From Aliihoeflea sp. 40Bstr573 (GTDB lineage Bacteria > Pseudomonadota > Alphaproteobacteria > Rhizobiales > Rhizobiaceae): a stretch of DNA of 53,933 bases. Location of the stretch: NCBI RefSeq assembly GCF_024105655.1, contig NZ_JAAAMH010000019.1:1-53933 (forward strand), read 5' to 3'. Positions within the stretch are counted from its first letter, which is position 1, and the number at the start of each line of letters is the position of its first letter. Shown here one piece after another: positions 16,272 through 24,896 of the stretch. Under the pieces are notes generated by a model. It was not told the origin of the DNA and searched no databases. It was given only the letters and a program-made list of their open reading frames with translations. Both the position numbers and the translations under genes were made by a program.

Positions 16272-19200
16272 TTGGCTTCGAAATACGATGGGGGCGTCAA
16301 AGACGAAATAAGGCAGATCAAGGAACTGCAGGCTGACGCCACGTTCGATTTCGAACGCATCGTTGCCAGCCGGCTCGGCGCCATGGGTGGGGTGCTGATA
16401 GCGGCCTATCTGCGGTTAGCCGCCGCGATCGCCCGAAGAACCGGACTTGGACGGTTTCCCCTGATCCCGTTTACGATTCTTGCCAGCAAGAAGGAGGTCG
16501 CGGCGGCGTTCAGCAAGGCACAGATATTCTCGGTTCCTTTCGGCCCGGAGATGCAAGCCTTGGCTGGACCGGTGACTTTCGCCCTCGGCCTCGATGACGA
16601 CGAGCATCGGCGGCAGCGAGAGGTGATGGCGAGCTTTACCGCGAAGGATCCGATAACCCACGATCAGGCGGCATTGGACCGAATCCGCATGATGACCAAC
16701 GCAATCCTGGATGATTGCGGCGGGCGGATCGACGTTGTCAGCGAGTTGTTCGTTCCGGTCATCTCGAAGACCTGCATTCGCCATTTCGGATTGAAGTGCA
16801 AGGATCCTGTGGCATTCGCGCAGTGGAACATGGCGGTCAGCTACCAACTGTTCGGTAGACCGCAAGGCTCTTCCGAAGACGAACTCGAGTTGGTGGCCGC
16901 AGCATCCCGGAACCTCAACAGCTGCATCGAAGCATCGATGGAGGCCAAGATCGCAGAGCTGAGGGCAGCGCACGCGACTTCCGATACGACACTGATCGGG
17001 CATCTCTTCGGTCTGCGTGATCCGGGTCATACTCTGCATGATGGGACCGTGTTGGCCAGCTATCTCACTGATGACAGGATCAGGGCTATCATGGCCGGCA
17101 TGTCGAGCGGCTTCGTGCCAACGACAATCCTGGCCGCCGGCAATTTGCTCACCGCGCTCGTCGGCAGACGCCAGAGGTACGGGGCGCTTGCCCACGCCGC
17201 GGCGGCAGGCGATCGCGCAGCCGTGCGCGATATCGTGATGGAGGCGGCGCGGTTCCGGCCCGCCGGCGCCCCCGGCCATTTCAGGGTGGTGACCAAAGAC
17301 TTCCAGTTCCCAGGTTCTGGCCAGAGGGCTCGCCGTTTTCAGGCAGGAGAACTCGTTCTGCTCGCCACTGGCGCAGCCATGATGGATGTCTCCGCGCGCA
17401 AGGACCCCCACGACTTCAAGCCCGGGTGCCCGGCCAAGCCAAACTTCATGTTCGGCCACGACCATCATTCCTGTCTCGGCAGAGACATGGCAACGGATGT
17501 CATTACCGAGATTTTTCTTGCCCTCTTCGCGCGGCCCGGTCTGGCACGCAGATCGCTTCTCATGCGGCGCGCCGGGCCCTTCCCGTGGCATTTCCACATG
17601 GCGTTCGACCCGCCCGTAGCGCCACAGCAGTCAATGTTGACGATTGCTGTTCCCCTTGACCCCGCGGCCACGAAGAGGATCGATGAGCTGCTCAAGACAA
17701 GCTTCGGCAATCCGGCTCATCGAGGCACGCCTATGCACGATGCGCTTGAGGCCACCGGCATTGTCCACAATGCCACCATGTGCATTGCCTGGCTGACCAG
17801 CGAGGGACACAAGCGACCAACACTGCTCTTCGAACTAAACGCCGACGGAACACCTGAGCAGATCTACGCGGCGCTCGAAAAACACGCACCGTCGGACCTG
17901 GGGAACCTCATGACCCTCGCGGGGAAGAAGTCTGGCGTGGGACTGCCGACCTTTCTGGCGCGCCATCAGGTCAGGCTGCACGCCAAGCCGTGGAACAACA
18001 TTGGCCTCAACTTCAACGGCCTCGGCGATTTTTCAGTCCGACAGATCGCGGAAGAGCAGAAGCTGTATGAGGCGGTCGCGCCAATCGTCCACGACGCGGC
18101 CGCGAGAAACCTCACAGTTGGTGACATGGCCGACGTAACGATCGAAAAAGTGCGAGATCTCATGTGCGGCGATCGCCCTCCTTTCCGCTCCGGTGACATG
18201 GAGACAGGTGGCAGCCCCGAAGTGGAAGGACCTGCCGAGCAGAATCTTGCAGCGCTGCGCTCACTGGAGCCCCTCTTGTACCGCCCGCCGGGACGCGTTC
18301 CGAAGATAGCCGATCACACCGATAAGTCGCTCGCCACCGCCATCCTGACCCATATCAAGCGGCCGAAGCAGCTACTGATCATGTCTGCGCCCTTGTGGCT
18401 GGCCATCATTGCCGCATTCTCAGCGTTCCACCTTGGATGGCGACCGGCCGAACCAGCAAGCGCGCTGTCAAACCTGATTTCCTTCCTCGCGGTGTTCACT
18501 GCGCTCCTCATTTCTATGGTTGTCGTTGTCGTGCTTGCCGTTGCCGCACTGGTGGCTCTGCTCCGGCATAGGGAGCGCACCGATACGGAAGATCTGAATC
18601 TCACGCCGCCGGATGAGGTCGCGACGATCGAAGCCTATGAAGATAATCCTGGCTGGATTCAGAACCAGATGACCTCGGTCAACACACTCAAGCCCGGGCG
18701 CTTGCGCATCTGCTTGCTCGCGCTCGCCTTGTTCGGGATCGGATGGCAGGTTCGCCATTGGTTTAGGTCGGGGTTCGTCGTCGATATCGGCACGATCCGG
18801 CACGCGAAATGGTTTCGGGTGAAAGGTACTGACCAACTGGTCTTTCAGGCCAATTTTGACGGGAGCTGGGAGGCCTACTTGGAGGATTTCGCCAACAAGG
18901 CTTACCGAGGACAAAATGCCGTATGGAGCCATTGTGAAGGCTTCATAAGGACGCGCTTCATGGTCCTGGACGGTGCTCGCAACGCCGACCAGTTCAAGCG
19001 TTGGGTGCGCGGCAAGCAAATCGTCACGCCGTTCTGGTACAGCCGCTTTCCCGAACTGTCCAACACGCAAATCCGCATCAACGCTCTGGTGCGCGACGGG
19101 TTGGCGAAGGCTCGGACGCAGTCCGAGGCGCGCGCCTGGATCAGCTTCTTTGGATCGAAGCCTCGGCCGGGAACCTCGTTGGAGACGGACGAAATCCAGT

Positions 19201-20819
19201 CCCTCATCTTCAACGCGCAGAAATGTCTAAAGCATTCCGCATGCATAGCCCTGCAGTTCACCGGCGACAAAAACGACGCACGCTTGATGGTAGAACGCCG
19301 CAGGTTTGTCAGCATGCTGGCAGGAAAGGTCGCGCCGGCGACCCAACGGTGGGCGGAAGAGCAGAATTTGCCCCACCAGACCGATATCCCCGCGGTGGGT
19401 TTCGGCGACGTGCAGTATGAGAAGGATGCGCTGTTCGTTGCTTTCTCCCATGAGGGTCTGGCCCGCCTGGGATTGCAGGCGGCCAGACGTAATTTGGAAC
19501 TGGACAGCTTTTCGGCTGCATTCATCTCGGGAATGGGCGTGCGCGCGCGCGCGCTCGGCGACGAAGGCAAGAATTCGCCCGATGGCTGGGACTGGTACGA
19601 CCGACGGGAAGGAGACCCCGATGATGGTCGCACGGACATGCTTCTTCTGCCTATGGCCAGGAATGCCGACGAACTCCAAGGGCTCATCCGTGCGTTAAGT
19701 GCTGCATGGAGCGACTGCGCCGTCAGCGTCGCCAAAGTAATGACCGGGCTGGTCGAACCTGACGGCACAACCTGCGACAGGGGGAACGGACATGTCAGTG
19801 ATCCACTCGGCTTCAAGGACGGTATCTCTCAGCCTGTGTTGAGGGGAACTTTTCGATCCACGCTTCCAGCTCCTTGGCACGACCGTGTCGAGCCTGGCGA
19901 AATCATCCTGGGCTACCGCGACAATCGTGATGTCTTCCCGCCCAGCCCGAGCATCGCGGCCGCTCGCGATCCTGCGGCCGAACTGCCGGAATTGCCCGAG
20001 CGGATGCCGCACACCTATCCCGCCTTTGGCGTAGGAAATGATGCGCTGCGCGATCTCGGGCGCAACGGCACCTACATTGCTGTCCGCCAGATCGAGCTCG
20101 ATGAAAGGGGCTTTAATCGACAGCTGGATGAGAAAGCGCAAGCTCTGGGCAACCTCATCACAGCTCCGGCACTCGCGGCAAAGATCATGGGGCGCTGGCG
20201 CAACGGGGCGCCGTTGGTTCGCTACCCGGCGACGGGACGGGCAGGCTCTTACGATCGGCACGAGGACGGCTTTCTCTATGGCCAGGAAGACCCGCAAGGA
20301 ATCCGGTGCCCCTTCGGCTCGCACATACGTCGGGCAAACCCACGCGATTCCTTCGGTCCGAATACAAAGGTGGAGATGGAAATCACCAACAGACACCGCA
20401 TCCTGCGCCGCGGGCGCAGCTATCGCGGTGTCGATCTGAGGGATGGTCGCGCCCAAGTTCCCGCTGGCGACGGCGAAGGGCCGGAAGCGACAGACGGGCC
20501 TGCAGAAGGCCTCTTGTTCATCGCGATGAACGCCAGCATCGAGCGGCAGTTCGAATTCGTCCAACAGACTTGGATCAACGCGTCAAGCTTCCACGGACTA
20601 CGCAACGAACCTGACCCGCTGCTCCATTCCGGCGAAGTCGGCAGTTTCACCATTCCCACCGCCAATGGACCAGTGGTGTTGACCGGCCTGTCGACCTTTG
20701 CCCGGGTTCGCGGCGGCGGGTACTTTTTCATGCCGGGCAGGTCTTTGCTTCGTTTCCTTGGAGACAATGCCAAGCTGGTCCCGCGCTCCGAGAACTCAAT
20801 GAAGATGCGCCGGGCCTGA
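16272..20819 (+). CDS. Giant cytochrome P450 - DyP-type peroxidase fusion with membrane segments
   Basis: About 1515 residues, far larger than either family alone. Residues ~30-460 are a P450: ExxR as E324-A-A-R327, and a heme loop FMFGHDHHSCLGRDMA with the thiolate Cys401. The I-helix reads AGMSSGFVPTT and lacks the usual acid-Thr pair. Next come two related alpha/beta segments, TLLFELNADG (~517) and QLVFQANFDG (~855). They flank hydrophobic helices near 700-722, 733-760 and 809-828. The C-terminal ~430 residues are a DyP peroxidase: GFKDG with Asp1183, probable proximal His1351 in FGSHIRRANPRD, and arginines at 1376-1380. TTG at 16272 has GGGAGGGG upstream; an earlier in-frame TTG at 16224 overlaps the regulator stop (TTGA). 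The two heme centres could pass a peroxide or radical intermediate; the reaction is unknown. Confidence 0.88.
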   Translation: MASKYDGGVKDEIRQIKELQADATFDFERIVASRLGAMGGVLIAAYLRLAAAIARRTGLGRFPLIPFTILASKKEVAAAFSKAQIFSVPFGPEMQALAGPVTFALGLDDDEHRRQREVMASFTAKDPITHDQAALDRIRMMTNAILDDCGGRIDVVSELFVPVISKTCIRHFGLKCKDPVAFAQWNMAVSYQLFGRPQGSSEDELELVAAASRNLNSCIEASMEAKIAELRAAHATSDTTLIGHLFGLRDPGHTLHDGTVLASYLTDDRIRAIMAGMSSGFVPTTILAAGNLLTALVGRRQRYGALAHAAAAGDRAAVRDIVMEAARFRPAGAPGHFRVVTKDFQFPGSGQRARRFQAGELVLLATGAAMMDVSARKDPHDFKPGCPAKPNFMFGHDHHSCLGRDMATDVITEIFLALFARPGLARRSLLMRRAGPFPWHFHMAFDPPVAPQQSMLTIAVPLDPAATKRIDELLKTSFGNPAHRGTPMHDALEATGIVHNATMCIAWLTSEGHKRPTLLFELNADGTPEQIYAALEKHAPSDLGNLMTLAGKKSGVGLPTFLARHQVRLHAKPWNNIGLNFNGLGDFSVRQIAEEQKLYEAVAPIVHDAAARNLTVGDMADVTIEKVRDLMCGDRPPFRSGDMETGGSPEVEGPAEQNLAALRSLEPLLYRPPGRVPKIADHTDKSLATAILTHIKRPKQLLIMSAPLWLAIIAAFSAFHLGWRPAEPASALSNLISFLAVFTALLISMVVVVVLAVAALVALLRHRERTDTEDLNLTPPDEVATIEAYEDNPGWIQNQMTSVNTLKPGRLRICLLALALFGIGWQVRHWFRSGFVVDIGTIRHAKWFRVKGTDQLVFQANFDGSWEAYLEDFANKAYRGQNAVWSHCEGFIRTRFMVLDGARNADQFKRWVRGKQIVTPFWYSRFPELSNTQIRINALVRDGLAKARTQSEARAWISFFGSKPRPGTSLETDEIQSLIFNAQKCLKHSACIALQFTGDKNDARLMVERRRFVSMLAGKVAPATQRWAEEQNLPHQTDIPAVGFGDVQYEKDALFVAFSHEGLARLGLQAARRNLELDSFSAAFISGMGVRARALGDEGKNSPDGWDWYDRREGDPDDGRTDMLLLPMARNADELQGLIRALSAAWSDCAVSVAKVMTGLVEPDGTTCDRGNGHVSDPLGFKDGISQPVLRGTFRSTLPAPWHDRVEPGEIILGYRDNRDVFPPSPSIAAARDPAAELPELPERMPHTYPAFGVGNDALRDLGRNGTYIAVRQIELDERGFNRQLDEKAQALGNLITAPALAAKIMGRWRNGAPLVRYPATGRAGSYDRHEDGFLYGQEDPQGIRCPFGSHIRRANPRDSFGPNTKVEMEITNRHRILRRGRSYRGVDLRDGRAQVPAGDGEGPEATDGPAEGLLFIAMNASIERQFEFVQQTWINASSFHGLRNEPDPLLHSGEVGSFTIPTANGPVVLTGLSTFARVRGGGYFFMPGRSLLRFLGDNAKLVPRSENSMKMRRA

Positions 20820-20844
20820 ACGGATCACCGGAGGCATGTCATTG

Positions 20845-21744
20845 ATGCGGCAAGGTGCGCCGCTAGGGAGCAATCGCCATGCGCTTCAAGCGCTGTTCAT
20901 TCATTCGGCCCGCTGTCATGACGGGCTGATGCTTCAGGCAGGGCTGGCGCTGATCGCCGCGGCGCATCCGGACCTGACCGTCCTGACGCGCGACGTCGAG
21001 CTTCCGGTCACCGAAGCCGCACAGGCGTTGATCGCCCGGAACCGGCCGACCGAACTCTCCGGCATCCGGCTCGCAGCCGAGGTCTTTGCGCGGGAGCATT
21101 ACAAAGCCGACCTTGTCATCGTCGACGAGGCGCGGCGCTATGCCGTCGTCTGCGACGTCAAGCGGTCGATCGCTTCCTACAACGCCGCCAAGCTCTGGCG
21201 GCTGAAGGCGCCGCTTTTTGTCTGTGCCGTCGTCGCTCCGGACCTTCTGCGCACCCGTCACCAGATCGACGGGGGGCGGACCTACCATGCGGCCATCCTT
21301 GATCTGTCGGGTCAAGCGGAGCTTTCCGACCCGGATGTGTTCGGCATTAATGCTCTCGACGCCTTCCTGCGCATCGATGGGGCAGGGGCGGCGCTGCGAG
21401 ATCTGAAGCCCCGCTTCGGCGTTGCGGTGCAGGCGGTGCTGGTCGACCGTCTGCGGGCGGCGTATCCGACACCCATCGCCCGAGTTCAGAGATGGACGCC
21501 GCGACGGCTGCCAATCGCGATGACGGGCCTGACGACGTCGTGGCCGATGTTGGCGGAGCTGATCGACGCTAAAACCGGCATCGATGCGGACACGGTCCTG
21601 AGCGCCGCGGCAACCTACCCGATGGACCTCGCGGCCCTGACGCGCGACGGCTTCATGTCGGCGGCGAGGTCGCCGGCCTCTTCTGTCTGGGCTATCCATT
21701 CCACCCGCCGGCCAAGCCGGATCATTTGCGCACGGCGCATCTGA
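20845..21744 (+). CDS. Unknown protein with possible PD-(D/E)XK nuclease-like core, 3' end fused to a scar
   Basis: About 300 residues. The central part KADLVIVDEARRYAVVCDVKR has the spacing of a PD-(D/E)XK nuclease core (Asp, then D-V-K after a hydrophobic strand), but I would not claim catalysis. The N-terminal half (SARCHDGLMLQAGLALIAAA, LTRDVELPVTEAAQALI) is well-formed protein. After about DLAALTRDGF (~21650) the frame turns Ser/Arg-rich because it runs out of frame through a hydrolase remnant, so the native C-terminus seems lost. GGAGG at 20830-20834 best serves TTG 20842 or ATG 20845. It follows the P450-peroxidase gene by ~25 bp and may be cotranscribed. Confidence 0.5.
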   Translation: MRQGAPLGSNRHALQALFIHSARCHDGLMLQAGLALIAAAHPDLTVLTRDVELPVTEAAQALIARNRPTELSGIRLAAEVFAREHYKADLVIVDEARRYAVVCDVKRSIASYNAAKLWRLKAPLFVCAVVAPDLLRTRHQIDGGRTYHAAILDLSGQAELSDPDVFGINALDAFLRIDGAGAALRDLKPRFGVAVQAVLVDRLRAAYPTPIARVQRWTPRRLPIAMTGLTTSWPMLAELIDAKTGIDADTVLSAAATYPMDLAALTRDGFMSAARSPASSVWAIHSTRRPSRIICARRI

Positions 21745-21974
21745 GGGATCTGAGGACGCCGGCGCTCATCTGCCAGGGCACACGCGATCCGTTCGGCACG
21801 CAGGACGAGGTCGCCGGCTACGACCTGCCCGCATCCATCGAAATCCGTTGGCTCGAGGATGGCGACCATGATCTCAAACCGCGCAAGTCGATCTCCGGCT
21901 TCACCCACGCCGATCACCTTGCAACCATGGCCGAGGCTGCGGCTGCCTGGGCGCGCCGGATCATCGCCCGGTGA
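21645..21974 (+). pseudogene. 3' remnant of an alpha/beta-hydrolase gene (KANL3/Tex30-like)
   Basis: In a different frame from the preceding gene, the sequence reads LHVGGEVAGLFCLGYPFHPP, then HLRDLRTPALICQGTRDPFG and IRWLEDGDHDLKPRKS. This is the C-terminal half of the small dienelactone-hydrolase-like family, with the catalytic Asp region (RDPFG) and His (DGDHDLKP). The N-terminal half, including the nucleophile elbow, is absent. The join to the upstream gene near 21645-21660 marks a deletion. The stop codon at 21972-21974 overlaps the GTG of the xthA remnant. Confidence 0.7.
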
Positions 21975-22054
21975 AGATCGCCGCCTTCAACATCAATGGC
22001 GTCAACAAACGGCTGGACAATCTGCTCGCCGGGCTCGCGGAAACGCGGCCGCCA
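21971..22054 (+). pseudogene. 5' fragment of exodeoxyribonuclease III gene (xthA-like)
   Basis: The frame opens with GTG at 21971 and reads MKIAAFNINGVNKRLDNLL followed by AGLAETRP, the N-terminus of exonuclease III (AP endonuclease family, FNINGVNKR being characteristic). After about residue 28 homology stops and unrelated sequence follows. The rest of this ~260-residue DNA-repair enzyme is missing, so this is a truncated copy. GTGA coupling with the upstream hydrolase suggests they were once an operon. Confidence 0.7.
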
Positions 22055-22059
22055 GCTTG

Positions 22060-22175
22060 TGAGGGCGGCGGGGTTGCGTTGGCGAATGGTCCACCGTTTT
22101 CGGCGACCCAAGATGACCGCACTGCCCGAGCGCTGCACCGGCACCACGGAGGTTCGAGCCACTGACAACCAATAC
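22060..22175 (+). mobile_element. Degenerate 3' end of an IS21-family istB
   Basis: One frame reads GEWSTVFGDPR and, after a shift, the next frame reads PKMTALPERC and ends TDNQYR. This pattern matches the IstB ending (EW-TVFGD-KMTTALLDRLTHH...ETGN-SYRF) with several indels. It abuts the broken xthA, so the insertion is the probable cause of the truncation. It is not a copy of the intact IS21 element at 37-39.6 kb. Moderate confidence only. Confidence 0.45.
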
Positions 22176-22182
22176 CGCCGGA

Positions 22183-23043
22183 TTAGCCAGTGCCCGTATT
22201 TCCAGCGGCGCGCACAATCTGCCTTTGCGTTCCTAGACCCACGATAGACGATTCCATCGTTGCGCCGGACTTCAGGTAGACCGGCGGTTTTTTGCCCATT
22301 CCGACCCCGGGCGGCGTTCCTGTTGTGATAACATCACCCGGGATCAATTCGATGAACTTGCTGATATAGGAAACCAAGTATGGAACGTCGAAGATCATGG
22401 TTTTCGTCGAGCCCGACTGCATCGTCTTGCCGTCCACCTTCAATTCCATGGGCAGGTTACCGACATCACCGATCTCGTCTCGCGTTACCAGCCACGGTCC
22501 GAGAGGACCGAAGGTTGGTGCGCTCTTTCCTTTAAGCCACTGTCCCGTCCCCTCGATTTGCCAAGCACGCTCGGAGATATCGTTGCAAATGCAGAAGCCT
22601 GCGACATGCGACATGGCATCCGAATTCTGCACGTTGTGGGCTTTCTTTCCGATCACCAAAGCAAGTTCGATCTCCCAATCAAGTTTTGCCGATCCGGCCG
22701 GTGCGACGACATCGTCATTTGGCCCCACGATGCAGTTGGGGGCCTTGGAGAACAGGATCGGCTCGGCCGGGATTGCCATGCCGGATTCTTCCGCGTGGTC
22801 CGCGTAGTTCAGGCCAACCGCGATGAAGTTCGTAGGCGTCGAAACGCAGGCCCCGATCCGACCCCCGCGGGGCAGTTCGGGAAGCCGAGTCAAATCAGTC
22901 ATCCGAATGCGCTCTATCGTTGCGTCATCGAGATGGATGCCCCCGATATCCGGCACAACCCCGGACAAATCCCTGACAATGCCATCGTTATCCAGGATGG
23001 CTGGCTTTTCAGAACCTACGTCCCCGTATCTTAGCAATTTCAT
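22183..23043 (-). CDS. Fumarylacetoacetate hydrolase (FAH) family enzyme
   Basis: A 286-residue cytoplasmic enzyme of the FAH superfamily (acylpyruvase, 2-keto-4-pentenoate hydratase, oxaloacetate decarboxylase and relatives). The C-terminal catalytic domain carries the metal ligands Glu124 and Glu126 in DWEIELALVIGK and Asp155 in CICNDISERAWQ. It also has FIAVGLNYADHA and DVITTGTPPGVGMG. The N-terminal ~65 residues are the small cap domain. The ATG is at 23043. It runs downstream of the CoA ligase on the same strand after a 214-bp gap, so it may belong to that transcript or have its own promoter. Its substrate in the pathway is unclear; C-C cleavage of an acylpyruvate-type compound is the family norm. 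Confidence 0.88.
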   Translation of the reverse strand: MKLLRYGDVGSEKPAILDNDGIVRDLSGVVPDIGGIHLDDATIERIRMTDLTRLPELPRGGRIGACVSTPTNFIAVGLNYADHAEESGMAIPAEPILFSKAPNCIVGPNDDVVAPAGSAKLDWEIELALVIGKKAHNVQNSDAMSHVAGFCICNDISERAWQIEGTGQWLKGKSAPTFGPLGPWLVTRDEIGDVGNLPMELKVDGKTMQSGSTKTMIFDVPYLVSYISKFIELIPGDVITTGTPPGVGMGKKPPVYLKSGATMESSIVGLGTQRQIVRAAGNTGTG

Positions 23044-23257
23044 TTAGTATCCTTTCCCAAGAGGGTTGGCTTGACAGATCTCATCCGCAGTTGCTTCTCC
23101 AGTGATGGTCTCGCGTCGGAAACGACCTCACTCTTCACCGCTGGGAGGCAGTCGACAGGCAACTTCTGGATGAGTTTTATTCCAGGTTCATTTTTTCGAT
23201 CGATGGATGGGGCAAGGTGCGTCATCCTGTAATTTTGTGTGCAATGTGCCTTGGACA

Positions 23258-24805
23258 TTAGGCCCGCTGCCGCAGCTCCGGATGACTGCCATCGGACAAT
23301 TCGTAGCGGGCGAGCACCGCGTCGCGCACGCGCGACCGGACGATTTTCCCCATAGCGTTGCGCGGCATCTCGTCCAGAACGGCAAAGAGGCGCGGGCGCT
23401 TGTAGGGCGTCATCTGCGCGGCCGCCTCCGCAAGATGGTTCAACTCACCCGCGCCGGGCGCAATCAGAACCGCCGTCACCACCTCTCCCCAATAGGCGGA
23501 AGGAAGGCCCACGACTACGAATTCGCAGGTGGGAAGCTTGCTGCCAAGGCTGGCTTCGACTTCTTCCGGGCTGAGCCGATAGCCGCCCGTCTTGATGAGG
23601 TCGGATTCCCGCCCCACCAGATGCAGCCGCCCGTGCATGTCGAGAAAACCGACATCACCCGTGCGGTGGAAGGTGTCGGCGGGGTGGGGCGTGAACCTGC
23701 CGTCGACCATTAGGCCGGCGAACTGGTGGCGGGCGCGCAGCATGACGGGCCCCACGGGAGTGTCGGCCCCGTCTGCCTCGTTCTCCTCATCCGCGATGGC
23801 TATTTCAATGCCGCTGGCCGGCCAGCCGACGCAGGTCGTGCGCGCCGCGGCATCGTCCGCATACCACGCATCGGTTTCCGAAGGCGTCAATATGGTGATG
23901 GGATTGAAAGTCTCCGATTTGCCGTAGGTAATCCGAACGACAGGACCGAAACACGCACGGACACGGTCGTAAAGCTGCGGAGACAGGGAAGCGGTGCCGC
24001 AGAAGATGGTGTGGATCGATTCGATCCGCGTCCCGTCGAGCCGGGTCATCAGCTTGGCGAGGACGGTTGGCGGCGCGAAAAGCTGGCCGACCTGCCCGTT
24101 CTTCAGTATGGCTTCCACCTTGTCGACGTCCACGCCGTCCAGCAGTGTTACCTGCGCGCCTCCATCAAGATAGGCATAGGTGATGAGCGAGGCCCCGTGG
24201 GAGAACGGCGTCAGAAGCAGTACGTCCATCCCGGGAGCGGGCGCGACCGGAAGGCTGGCGCGCAACAGGATGTTGGCGAGCCAGCGACCCCGATGCGTGT
24301 AGACAACTCCCTTCGGACGCCCGGTCGTTCCCGAGGTGAAGATGATCTTGCCATGCGCCTCGGATTCGGCCGAAAAGCCGGCCAGCCCCGTCGTGCAGCC
24401 GCTTTCGATATCATCGATCGCGACGATCTCAAGACCGGGGATCGTCTGCCGCAGCGAAGCGAGCCCGTCGATGCGTGCGCGGCTTGTCAGCAGCAGTCTG
24501 GTGCCGCAGGTCTCGATGCAGTGGGCCACGTCGTCGGCAACGAGCATGGGGTTGATCGAGGCTTCCGCGATGCCGGCTGCGATCGCCCCGTAGCTGACCC
24601 ATACGGCCTGGCGGGAGTTTGCAATATAGGTCGCGACCGGAGTGCCCGGGGGCAGGTCTCGCTTCCGCAGCAGATTGGCCAATCCGGCGGCGCGGGAAAA
24701 CAACTCCTGATAGGACATTGTTCCCTCGTCGTCGGTGACCGCGACGCGCCCAGCATAGCGCTGCGACAACGACGAGAACTCCCGCCCCCACGCTATCCGA
24801 TCCAA
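23258..24805 (-). CDS. Acyl-CoA synthetase (AMP-forming)
   Basis: A ~515-residue class I adenylate-forming enzyme that activates a carboxylic acid to its CoA thioester through an acyl-AMP. The P-loop-like motif is IIFTSGTTGRPKGVVYTHRG. ITYGKSET and FHRTGDVGFLDMHGRLHLVGRESD form the hinge region, and the catalytic Lys lies near the end in EMPRNAMGKIVRSR. I place the start at TTG 24805, because CGGAGG sits 8 bases upstream. The frame extends further back without a better start. A perfect palindrome (24826-24839) lies just upstream of its ribosome site. It faces the CoA-transferase operon divergently. Confidence 0.88.
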   Translation of the reverse strand: MDRIAWGREFSSLSQRYAGRVAVTDDEGTMSYQELFSRAAGLANLLRKRDLPPGTPVATYIANSRQAVWVSYGAIAAGIAEASINPMLVADDVAHCIETCGTRLLLTSRARIDGLASLRQTIPGLEIVAIDDIESGCTTGLAGFSAESEAHGKIIFTSGTTGRPKGVVYTHRGRWLANILLRASLPVAPAPGMDVLLLTPFSHGASLITYAYLDGGAQVTLLDGVDVDKVEAILKNGQVGQLFAPPTVLAKLMTRLDGTRIESIHTIFCGTASLSPQLYDRVRACFGPVVRITYGKSETFNPITILTPSETDAWYADDAAARTTCVGWPASGIEIAIADEENEADGADTPVGPVMLRARHQFAGLMVDGRFTPHPADTFHRTGDVGFLDMHGRLHLVGRESDLIKTGGYRLSPEEVEASLGSKLPTCEFVVVGLPSAYWGEVVTAVLIAPGAGELNHLAEAAAQMTPYKRPRLFAVLDEMPRNAMGKIVRSRVRDAVLARYELSDGSHPELRQRA

Positions 24806-24825
24806 ATCTCTATCCTCCGATTTCG

Positions 24826-24839
24826 AGAAAACGTTTTCT
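24826..24839. promoter_or_regulatory. LacI-family operator in divergent promoter region
   Basis: AGAAAACGTTTTCT is a perfect 14-bp palindrome with a central CG, the hallmark of LacI/GalR-family operators. It sits 21 bp upstream of the CoA ligase TTG and about 58 bp upstream of the CoA-transferase start. The only LacI-type regulator in the window (33467-34507) closes the same gene cluster, so it is the obvious binder. Confidence 0.7.
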
Positions 24840-24896
24840 TGACATGCCGACAATCCCACAATAGCGTTTCCCTGACAACAGCACGAGGGAAGTGAC

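Noticed and set aside
16416-17597. A 393-codon open frame on the minus strand inside the P450 region
   Set aside because: It overlaps the well-supported P450 coding sequence and has no homology.
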